Source of the DNA: an uncultured Kiritimatiellota bacterium
GTDB taxonomy: Bacteria; Verrucomicrobiota; Kiritimatiellia; RFP12; UBA1067
Assembly (NCBI GenBank): GCA_934621385.1
Contig: CAKTUI010000009.1
Coordinates: forward strand, 1-64,000
DNA: 64,000 bases
Reading direction: 5' to 3'
Notes under the pieces: generated by a model
What the model was told of the DNA's origin: nothing
Database searches by the model: none
Seen by the model: only the letters and a program-made list of their open reading frames with translations
Translations under genes and position numbers: made by a program
Part shown: positions 33,468-41,053 of the stretch, piece by piece
How positions within the stretch are numbered: the stretch's first letter is position 1
How the letters are laid out: each line of letters opens with the position of its first letter

Positions 33468-34611
33468 ACAACTCCTTGAGCACGCGGAGACGCTGACAGA
33501 CAGCGTCCAACTCGTCGATCGGATTCTTCGGGCGGGACTATTCCTTCATGCCTCGGATGTGCATATCGACCCTCTTGCTGACTCGGTGCGCGTTCGGTTT
33601 CGCATTGATGGGGAACTGGAGGAAGTCCTACGAGTTCCGGCATCCATGCAAAGTTCGTTGACGAGTCGACTGAAGGTTCTTTCATCGCTTGACATCGCCG
33701 AGCGTCGGGCACCGCAGGATGGTGGATTTACCTGGCGACCGTCTGGAATTGGGGCCTTTAACCAACCGCCGCTCGACATCCGAATGGCGACGCTTCCCGT
33801 CAGACATGGTGAGCGCATCACACTCCGTCTGCTGGAAGTCGGTGGACGGCGGCTGTCGATGGATGACCTTGGGATGTCAGCATGCGATCGCGCCCTCTTT
33901 GACAAGGTGCTTCGCCGACCGTTCGGTCTTGTTCTGCTGACAGGTCCGACGGGCAGTGGCAAGACGACGACGCTCTATGCGGCAATCAATGAGCTTATGA
34001 AGCGGGATGCGCTGAATATCATTACGGTGGAGGACCCGATTGAGTATGAGATTGCGGGTGTTGCGCAGGCCGAGGTCGATTCCGCCGACAAGGTCAATTT
34101 CGCCAAGGCGCTCAAGTCGCTCCTCCGGCACGATCCCGATGTCGTCATGATTGGTGAAATTCGCGATTCAGACTCGCTTGACGCCGCCGTCAAGGCGGCA
34201 CTGACCGGACACCTGGTTCTCTCGACGCTCCATACGAATGACGCGAAGTCCACGGTGACGCGACTTGTCGACATGGGGCTTGACCCGAGTCTGGCCGCCG
34301 CGACGCTTAGGCTTTCGGTCGCCCAGCGGCTCGTTCGGCGGCTGTGTCCGAAGTGCCGCGAGGCATACGAACCGACCGATGCCGAACTCGTTGCGTTGGG
34401 ATTGAAACGCACGCCGGGGATGCGTCTTTTCCGTGCGCGGGGATGCGTGGATTGCGGCGGTCGTGGTTATGCCGGGCGCATCGGGCTCTTCGAACTGTAT
34501 GAGCCAGCCATGGGCGAACAGGAGTTCCGTCCTATGCGAATGGATGCGCAGACAAAGGTCTTGGAAGGGGTGACATCCCTTGCGGAAGTCATCAAGGCGG
34601 TGGGCGACTGA
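33454..34611 (+). CDS. gspE: GspE/PilB-type assembly ATPase
   Basis: A 385-residue ATPase lacking the long N1 domain of typical GspE and PilB, which are 500 residues or more. The body is standard: HASDVHIDPLADSVRVRFRIDG, PQDGGF, Walker A GPTGSGKTTT, ITVEDPIEYEI, VVMIGEIRD, LSTLHTNDA. A zinc finger follows with two CxxC pairs (CPKCREAY and CVDCGGRGY), the mark of GspE/PilB against PilT. It drives assembly of pseudopilins. The lost N-terminal domain normally docks to GspL/PilM, so docking must differ here. Confidence 0.92.
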   Translation: MLSAEQLLEHAETLTDSVQLVDRILRAGLFLHASDVHIDPLADSVRVRFRIDGELEEVLRVPASMQSSLTSRLKVLSSLDIAERRAPQDGGFTWRPSGIGAFNQPPLDIRMATLPVRHGERITLRLLEVGGRRLSMDDLGMSACDRALFDKVLRRPFGLVLLTGPTGSGKTTTLYAAINELMKRDALNIITVEDPIEYEIAGVAQAEVDSADKVNFAKALKSLLRHDPDVVMIGEIRDSDSLDAAVKAALTGHLVLSTLHTNDAKSTVTRLVDMGLDPSLAAATLRLSVAQRLVRRLCPKCREAYEPTDAELVALGLKRTPGMRLFRARGCVDCGGRGYAGRIGLFELYEPAMGEQEFRPMRMDAQTKVLEGVTSLAEVIKAVGD

Positions 34612-35822
34612 TGCGCTTCAGGGTTCGAGTGCGAGATTCTGCCGGTCTCACGCGGACGGATTCGCGTGAGGCGGATTCCCATACTGCCCTCATGGAAGCC
34701 TTGAGGGCCGAACGACTGCTCGTCATCGGAGTTGAAACGGTTTCCGATTCAGACGGCCTGCCCGGCCCGTGGCACTGGTCATGGCTGAAGCCGATGACGA
34801 CCTTTGACATCGAAATGGGACTGCGGCAGTTGGCCGCCATGTTGCGCAGCGGCGTGACGCTGGTCAGTGCGCTTTCAACGGTTGAGGAGCAGTCGGCATC
34901 GCCTCGTGCGCGGCGGACATGGGGTCGAGTCAGGGAGGCGATTGTCCATGGACACTCATTTGCGGAGGCCCTCTCGGGGGAGAAAGGACGTTTCCCCGAA
35001 ATAGTCATCCGACTTGGTGAGGTCGGGGAGCGGTCGGGTGAACTTGAGTATGCGATTACCCGTGCGGCGGATCAGTTGGAGGCGCGGCGGAATCTTCGCT
35101 CGTCCGTGGTGAATGCGTTGGTCTATCCCATTATTGCAGTGTTGATGGCGATTGGTGTCAGTGCCTATCTCGTGATTGCCGTGATACCGAAGGTTGCGGA
35201 ATTTCTTGTGTCGGGCGGCGCGGCACTTCCGGCGATGACCCAACTGCTGGTGGATGTCGCCGATTGGGTGAATGTCCATGGCATCACGATTCTGATTGCC
35301 GTGGGCGGCATCTTGGGTGGCTGGGCACTTCTGCGTCTACCACGCGGCGGACGCGAAATGGAGGATGCCTTTCTTCTGCGTCTGCCGGTGACAGGGCGAA
35401 TCCTTCGGCTGGCCGGGACGGCACTTTTTGCGCGGTCGATGCAGATGATGACCGAGTCGGGCATGACGCTTCTTGATTCGCTGACGACGGGTGCGCGGCT
35501 CATGTCCAATCGCCGGTTCAGGCGGCGCATTGAGACGGCGCATGAAATTGTCCTGCGCGGCGGAACGCTTGCCGACAGTCTCAGCCCGGCCGTCGAGTTT
35601 ACGCCGATGCTGCGGCGGATGGCGGCCGTCGGTGAGGTGACGGGAACATTGCCCGAGATCTTTGGCGAGACGGCGCGATTCCACGAGATGCTGCTTGCGC
35701 TTGCGGTGAAACGCTTTGGATTGCTGATTGAACCCGTGACAATCTGCATCACGGGCGGCATCGTCGGCTTTGTGTACGTGGCGTTTTTCATGGCACTGTT
35801 TGCCATGGCCGGAACGAATTGA
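34611..35822 (+). CDS. gspF: GspF/PilC inner membrane platform protein
   Basis: A 403-residue polytopic protein starting within the gspE stop codon. The N-terminal beta-rich region (MRFRVRVRDSAG) is followed by two GspF domains with LRQLAAMLRSGVTLVSAL and a second FARSMQMMTESGMTLLDSL. Three membrane segments lie at about 170-190, 220-240 and at the C-terminus. It forms the rotating platform on which pilins are added. The match to GspF/PilC is strong. Confidence 0.92.
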   Translation: MRFRVRVRDSAGLTRTDSREADSHTALMEALRAERLLVIGVETVSDSDGLPGPWHWSWLKPMTTFDIEMGLRQLAAMLRSGVTLVSALSTVEEQSASPRARRTWGRVREAIVHGHSFAEALSGEKGRFPEIVIRLGEVGERSGELEYAITRAADQLEARRNLRSSVVNALVYPIIAVLMAIGVSAYLVIAVIPKVAEFLVSGGAALPAMTQLLVDVADWVNVHGITILIAVGGILGGWALLRLPRGGREMEDAFLLRLPVTGRILRLAGTALFARSMQMMTESGMTLLDSLTTGARLMSNRRFRRRIETAHEIVLRGGTLADSLSPAVEFTPMLRRMAAVGEVTGTLPEIFGETARFHEMLLALAVKRFGLLIEPVTICITGGIVGFVYVAFFMALFAMAGTN

Positions 35823-35837
35823 GAAGAGGAGAAACGG

Positions 35838-38024
35838 ATGGAACGGAAAAGACAGAAAATTGGTCGGTTTGGGTTGTTCGCGATGGCGTGCCTGCTTGGA
35901 ATGGCGGGACTTTCTGCGGAATCGCCCGATCCGACTCGTCCCGTGGAGGCGATGGCCGAACACCTGACGCGGGAACTGGCTGGCTCGGATGCGATGAGAC
36001 TTCATGCCCTGGTTATTGGGCGTGGGAACGAGGGTGTGGCCCTCGTCGGGAGAAGCCCCGAGCAGGCGGCCATTGTCCGGCAGGGGAGCGTTCTGCCGGC
36101 AACGGTGAACGGCGTACGCCTTGATGTGGACATTCGATCGGTAACGGTGAGAGGGGTCGAGCTCGCCTCGGCATCGGGTACGAATGGGTTTTTCCTTGCT
36201 GGAACTTATTCGCCGCTTGCGGCTCCCACGAATGCGCCAACTGAATTTATCCGTTACCTGGAATGCGAATCCGTTCCCATCGGGTTGCTGATGCGCCTGG
36301 TGGCGGACCAGGCGGGCGTGAACATTTCCGCCTCCGACGCAACCGCCGACAAGACGGTTTCAATCTTTTTGCGCAATGTCTCGGCGGATGCGGCGGTCGA
36401 GGAAATCTGCCGCGCAACGGGTCTTTGGTTTCGCCGCGAGCCGAATGGGTCCGTCATCCGCATTACGACGATGAAGGAGTATAACGACAACTTGACGTCC
36501 TTTCGCGAGGAGGCGACGGAGACGTTTACGCTTCTCTATCCGAATGTCATCGAGGTCGCCAGCGTCATCTATGGACTCTATCCAGACCGAACGCTCCTTT
36601 CGCTTGGAGAGGAAGAACTGGATGAGGACGACGAGAACGACCTCTCGCGGCGGTTTCGCCGCTTCCGCGTGCTGGATGAGAACGGCGGTTCGACTTTTCT
36701 TGAGATGAACACGACGCGGGCCTCGTCCACCAGCTCCCGCACGGGGTCTGGCACATTCTCGTTCAGTCGCGGCAATGCGTTTTCGCGCCTTTCGCAGTGG
36801 GACCAGATCAATCCGCGTGCGCGGCGGCGGTTCAACTCATTGAACAACATTCTGACGACGGCGGATGCAAAGCGCCTTGAGTCGGCTTATCAGACGGGCG
36901 CGACAAATGAGTTTGATGAAGTCTACGGTCTCTCTCATCCGGGTTCGGCGAATATTTTCGTGACGCTGTCGCGTAAGAACAATATGCTCGTCGTGCGGAC
37001 GAGCGATGTCCGCGTGATGGACGAGATTCGGTCGCTTGTGAAGAAACTGGATGTTCCGACACCGATGGTCTTGATGGAGGTCAAGGTACTTGAACTGGAC
37101 ATTACGGACGATTACGAGGCGGAGTTCAGCTACAGTTTCAATCGCGAGAAGAACCTGACGGTTTCTGGGACGGATGCCAACGGCAACCAGGTCTATCCGG
37201 CGAACAATGTGCTGGCGGGCTTCCCGGGATTCTCGCCCGTTGCCTCGGAACCGACGATTGCGGGAGCGATGAGCTTCCAGGTCGTAAGCCGCAACATCGC
37301 CGCACGCATTCAGCTGCTCCAGAAGGATGGCAAGGTCAAGACGCTTGCCACGCCAACGCTACTGGTCGCCAACAACGAGGTCTCCCGCATCTTCGACGGC
37401 CACGAGCACCCGATTGTCAAGGGCATTTCGGGTCAGGTCGTCATCGGCGAACGGCAGACCGTGACGGCACCGGCGACAGAGTTCGAGTATCAGGATGTCG
37501 GCACGATGTTGCTGATTACGCCGAACATCAATTCCGACAAGACGGTGACACTGAGGCTTCTACAGGAGAATTCGGAGGTACAGGAAAATGGCGGCAAGAT
37601 TCCGATTTACACGTCCGGGAGCGTTGAGCCGGTGGCCCAAACGGCAGTGGATGTCGTCTACTCGCGTTCCCTCACGGGCACGTTCGTCGCCAAGGACGGC
37701 ATGACGGTGATGGCTGGCGGCCTTATCCGCGAGACGGAAAAGGAAATTTACACACGAACGCCAATTCTGGGGTCGATTCCCTTGCTGGGATGGCTCTTCC
37801 GCGGCACCGAGAAGGGCAAGCAACGGACGGAACTCATCGTACTCATTCGGCCGCATGTCATTTCGACGCCTTACGAGGGCGGGCGCATTTCGGAAGAGCT
37901 GTTGAAGGCACTGTCGGCGCACCCGACGGCCGACGGTCGACCCAATATGGGCATCTTCAAGAAGGATGATGGTTTGGCGCCCGAGCGGAATGTTCTCGAT
38001 GACATCACCAACATTGTCAAGTGA
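35838..38024 (+). CDS. gspD: GspD/PilQ-type secretin
   Basis: A 728-residue outer-membrane secretin with GAGGAG upstream and a signal peptide (LFAMACLLGMAGLSA). N-terminal N0/STN-like and N1 modules (FIRYLECESVPIGLLMRLVADQAGV) precede an Arg/Ser-rich low-complexity linker at about 290-340. The secretin core follows, with LMEVKVLELD, ATPTLLVANNEVSRI, EYQDVGTMLLITPNI and the closing PILGSIPLLGWLFRG...LIVLIRPHVI. It forms the outer-membrane ring. A pilotin gene was not seen. Confidence 0.93.
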   Translation: MERKRQKIGRFGLFAMACLLGMAGLSAESPDPTRPVEAMAEHLTRELAGSDAMRLHALVIGRGNEGVALVGRSPEQAAIVRQGSVLPATVNGVRLDVDIRSVTVRGVELASASGTNGFFLAGTYSPLAAPTNAPTEFIRYLECESVPIGLLMRLVADQAGVNISASDATADKTVSIFLRNVSADAAVEEICRATGLWFRREPNGSVIRITTMKEYNDNLTSFREEATETFTLLYPNVIEVASVIYGLYPDRTLLSLGEEELDEDDENDLSRRFRRFRVLDENGGSTFLEMNTTRASSTSSRTGSGTFSFSRGNAFSRLSQWDQINPRARRRFNSLNNILTTADAKRLESAYQTGATNEFDEVYGLSHPGSANIFVTLSRKNNMLVVRTSDVRVMDEIRSLVKKLDVPTPMVLMEVKVLELDITDDYEAEFSYSFNREKNLTVSGTDANGNQVYPANNVLAGFPGFSPVASEPTIAGAMSFQVVSRNIAARIQLLQKDGKVKTLATPTLLVANNEVSRIFDGHEHPIVKGISGQVVIGERQTVTAPATEFEYQDVGTMLLITPNINSDKTVTLRLLQENSEVQENGGKIPIYTSGSVEPVAQTAVDVVYSRSLTGTFVAKDGMTVMAGGLIRETEKEIYTRTPILGSIPLLGWLFRGTEKGKQRTELIVLIRPHVISTPYEGGRISEELLKALSAHPTADGRPNMGIFKKDDGLAPERNVLDDITNIVK

Positions 38025-38054
38025 CGGATATTTGAAAAAGAAAGAGAGGATTAG

Positions 38055-39035
38055 ATGAAGAAGGCATTTACACTCATTGAACTGCTGATGGTCATCGCCA
38101 TTATTGCCATTATCTCAACCTTGGCCGTCAACAAGGTCGGCGGGCTCAAGGAGACCTCCGCCCGACGGGTGTCGATTGCCAATCAGAAGGCGGTCGAACG
38201 CGGCGTAGAGGGATTCCTCTCGATTGAGGGCAATCGCCTGAATCGCCTGGACGCACTCCTTGGAGCACGGGTCGGAGGCGTTGAGCGCGGGGCTGGTGAC
38301 GGATTTGGCGCGACAATCGTCACGAACTTGGCTTCGGGTGGGTTCTACCGTGGGCCGACTGACCTTGGCACGCCACCGCCCGAAGCGGTTGCCGAATGCA
38401 ATCGGGGGCTTTCGCCTAACCTGACGGATGTCCTGTGCCTTTATTCGCTTAGCCGGGCGGAAGTCGAGGGCCTGGTTCTTCGGCTCGGGTTGCGGCACCT
38501 CGCCTTTCACGACCTTTACGCCAATTTGGCGGATGAGGAGGCGCAGACGGCGTACCGTCTCTACGGCATCGGGGATGACGGCGGCATCCCGACCGTGCGC
38601 AACGGACTCGACCCCGAGCAGTCCGCCTGCGTTATCCGCAATCTGACGAACGAGATGTATGTCGCCGCCATCAATCCGAAGACGAATCGCGGCCGCGCCA
38701 TCTACCGCGCCTGCGGACAGGATCTGCTGGCGCGATACGAGACGGACGCGGAATATTCGGACAGCGAGGCGAAGGAAGATGTCGCCTTGACGGGCGGACC
38801 GATTGTGGCTTTCGGTTTGGGGGACGAGGCGACGATTGTCGGCAACGTTCGGGCGGGGCTGGATGCCGCGCCGTTCGGTACATTTATGTCGAAGCACTAC
38901 TATCGTCGGTATGTTCTGCTGTTCAGGTTGCGGACGGTCTCGGGGGCCGCGTCGGTTGTGCCGGAGTTCGTTGGCGTGCTGGATGGCGAAGGCAACACCG
39001 TCCGGGCGGCCCAGCAGATTGTCAAGGGTCTGTAG
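38055..39035 (+). CDS. Prepilin-like protein 3
   Basis: The leader MKKA is followed by FTLIELLMVIAIIAIISTLAV, with Glu at +5. The 326-residue product carries a long variable C-terminal domain with no motif I know (G-P-T-D-L-G-T, N-P-K-T-N-R-G-R-A-I-Y). It shares the ending pattern Y-Y-R-R-Y-V-L-L-F...V-P-E-F-V-G-V-L-D with the next gene, so the two are paralogues. The large size suggests a minor pseudopilin or a specialised tip protein. It has AGAGAGGA upstream and follows gspD by 30 bp. Confidence 0.85.
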   Translation: MKKAFTLIELLMVIAIIAIISTLAVNKVGGLKETSARRVSIANQKAVERGVEGFLSIEGNRLNRLDALLGARVGGVERGAGDGFGATIVTNLASGGFYRGPTDLGTPPPEAVAECNRGLSPNLTDVLCLYSLSRAEVEGLVLRLGLRHLAFHDLYANLADEEAQTAYRLYGIGDDGGIPTVRNGLDPEQSACVIRNLTNEMYVAAINPKTNRGRAIYRACGQDLLARYETDAEYSDSEAKEDVALTGGPIVAFGLGDEATIVGNVRAGLDAAPFGTFMSKHYYRRYVLLFRLRTVSGAASVVPEFVGVLDGEGNTVRAAQQIVKGL

Positions 39036-39134
39036 GAACTGGCGGATAGCGAAAGGATGAACCGCCGGACCGTGCGCGGCGTTCAAAAAGGGAGGTAGGT
39101 AACTAAGACTCATCAAGAGGAGGCATTCGATTCC

Positions 39135-40256
39135 ATGAAGACGGAAGGACGGCGTGGTTTTACACTGATTGAACTGATTATCGTAATCGCGATTCTTGCC
39201 TTTGTGGCGGTCATCGGGATTCATAACTACGGGAACATCCGTGAGATTCAGGCGAAAAAGATGAATCTTGCGAACATCAAGCGCATTTACCATGCGCTTG
39301 CCACTTACGATGCCATTCATGTCGAGCAGGGCACGGCCGAACGGTTCAGGGGTTTTGATTCGCTCATTGACGTGTCGGCGGATGGTGTCCGTCTCGGATC
39401 CGAGGGTAGAGTCGACTTCGGCACCTGGTCGCAGACGGCCTGTGATGCGCGGACGGTGAATGGGGGCTTGGGCATCTACGACGGTTCCTGGAAGGTTCTC
39501 CAGGCGACGTTGAACGCCAATGGCGAGGGGAGCGGGCGTACACCCGAGCTTGTGGAGGCGATGGAGAAGAACAAGGGTATGCGCACGACGGGGCTTTATT
39601 CATCCCTCGGCATCTACTACCTGACGGAGACGGAGGTCGCGTTGCTCAAGAACGCCGGCATTACGACGCTCTACTACCACAACCCCTCCACGGCGCAGGC
39701 CTACGGCTCTTCACGCGGCGGTTATTGCACGGCGGTTATCGAGAACTACAACGGGACGGGCATCGCCTGCTCGCGGGATGGACTTGAGATTCAGGGCGGC
39801 GGCCCTGGCTTTCGTCCAAACATGAGTGCATTCTATCCCGCCTATGTCACGAACGGTACGCCGGTGGCGGTGGTCATTCCTACATCCTCTATCTACAAGG
39901 ACCTTGGATACGACCTCGGGCTGACGAACAGTGCGCCGACGGAGGCCTATGCGAAGAGCCTCGTTGAGGCGAAGGCCTCACGCGGCAAAAAGACCCCGTC
40001 CCCGAAACTGCTGGCGTTCGGTATCGGCAAGAACGCGGAGTGCGTCCGCAACCAGCTGGGGCTTGGCGAAGCCCCGTACAATCCGGTCTACGACAAGACG
40101 AACTATCGGCAGTACCTGGCGCTTTTCTGGATTAAACCCGGCGGACAGGGCGTGGCGGGTTCCTGCACATTCGTCGGTGTTGTCGACTGCGCCGGCAAGA
40201 CCTACCGCACGGCGGAGTATGACGTCAACTGGACGACCCAACTTGACGCGGAATAG
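39135..40256 (+). CDS. Prepilin-like protein 4
   Basis: MKTEGRRG then FTLIELIIVIAILAFVAVIGI, with Glu at +5. It is 373 residues, large for a pseudopilin. The C-terminal domain ends with NYRQYLALFWIKP...CTFVGVVDCAGK, matching prepilin 3. The central part is rich in Gly, Tyr and Asn. It is the last gene of the operon, separated from prepilin 3 by 99 bp and followed by a strong terminator. It probably forms the tip complex with the previous protein. Confidence 0.85.
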   Translation: MKTEGRRGFTLIELIIVIAILAFVAVIGIHNYGNIREIQAKKMNLANIKRIYHALATYDAIHVEQGTAERFRGFDSLIDVSADGVRLGSEGRVDFGTWSQTACDARTVNGGLGIYDGSWKVLQATLNANGEGSGRTPELVEAMEKNKGMRTTGLYSSLGIYYLTETEVALLKNAGITTLYYHNPSTAQAYGSSRGGYCTAVIENYNGTGIACSRDGLEIQGGGPGFRPNMSAFYPAYVTNGTPVAVVIPTSSIYKDLGYDLGLTNSAPTEAYAKSLVEAKASRGKKTPSPKLLAFGIGKNAECVRNQLGLGEAPYNPVYDKTNYRQYLALFWIKPGGQGVAGSCTFVGVVDCAGKTYRTAEYDVNWTTQLDAE

Positions 40257-40284
40257 TTCCGCCCAATGGGCGCGGCAAAAATGA

Positions 40285-40316
40285 AGAAGGATGCCTTTGG
40301 GGCATCCTTCTTTCCT
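40285..40316 (+). terminator. Terminator of the secretion operon
   Basis: AGAAGGATGCC, 5-base loop, GGCATCCTTCT, then TTCC. Closes the 11-kb secretion operon. Confidence 0.88.
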
Positions 40317-40332
40317 TATATATATAAAAGAA

Positions 40333-40436
40333 CTCTTCCGCGTGGGGGCGGAAGAGCTGAAAAAACTGAGGAGTGTCGCCGCCGATGGACTGTCCCCGAG
40401 AGGGGAGCGGTGAGGTAGTCCGCTCAATCCATCGGC
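40333..40436. ncRNA. Predicted structured RNA with a three-way junction
   Basis: Hairpin CTCTTCCGC/GCGGAAGAG (40333-40356). The outer stem GCCGATGGA/TCCATCGGC (40381-40389 with 40428-40436) encloses TCCCC-GAGA-GGGGA (40393-40406) and GAGCGG/CCGCTC (40405-40410 with 40420-40425). All stems are perfect. On the plus strand a TATATA-rich -10 lies just upstream; on the minus strand the first hairpin is followed by TTCTTTTATA, a good terminator. So the transcribed strand is undecided. Not a family I recognise. Confidence 0.5.
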
Positions 40437-40616
40437 AGCCGGCTTTCACCGTCTTCAACTACTAATACAGGGGGAGCCGCAAAAAGGTTGGGTGCATTTC
40501 GGAAAATTCTTGAAAATCTTTTCGGAGTGCCGCGTGGACGCGGCGTGGACGGCCCTTGCGCGGGCGGTTGAACAGGAGTGATTCTGCTCGAATCGCGGTA
40601 AAATGCGTTTGTTTTC

Positions 40617-40858
40617 GGCAGAAGAGACTCTGCGCGTGCCCGTCTTGCGCGGCACTTTCGGGCATGATGGGAAAGCCGCTTCGGCATGCGGAAAGGTGCG
40701 GCTCACCATCTCGGAAGGGTGTCCTCGGCATTCCGGAAGATTCTGATGCGCATCAGACGAAGACTTACTGGGCAGTAAATCCAAACTTACTGCCCAGTAA
40801 GTCCAAAGTTACTCAGGAGTAAGTTTCCTTCCGATGGGCATCAGATTTTGTGCGAGTC
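40617..40858. repeat. Dyad array 4, 22-bp period, the longest
   Basis: Strong dyads have centres at 40749.5 (TGATGCGCATCA), 40771.5 (TTACTGGGCAGTAA), 40793.5 (TTACTGCCCAGTAA), 40815.5 (TTACTCAGGAGTAA) and 40837.5 (GATGGGCATC), exactly 22 bp apart. Degenerate 22-bp units, often starting GGCA and carrying GGAAAG, continue back to about 40617. Confidence 0.8.
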
Positions 40859-40962
40859 CTTTTGCCGTTCACGGCGAGAACGGACATCCTTGCCGGGGGA
40901 TGCTTGTCTGGTGCCCAGCGGATGCCTTTCGCCCGTGCCATTTTTCCCAGTGAGATTTGCAA

Positions 40963-40991
40963 TTGTCGGGGAAACGAGAATCGGCTATAAT
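40963..40991 (+). promoter_or_regulatory. Promoter of the phytase-like gene
   Basis: TTGTCG at 40963, 17-bp spacer, TATAAT at 40986-40991, 62 bp before the start. Confidence 0.75.
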
Positions 40992-41053
40992 ATTCGGCAA
41001 GTTTGCGCAATCGTTGTCTGGCGGAATTCCGTTGGGAACGCGAAAGGAACGAG

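Noticed and set aside
40400..40470. Cobalamin riboswitch on the minus strand, because of GGTGAAA-GCC
   Set aside because: The other conserved boxes (CCCGC-ACTGT and the 3' AGTC-GACC part) are missing and no B12 gene is downstream.
40660..40858. CRISPR array
   Set aside because: Units are 22 bp in total with no constant repeat and no cas genes are present.
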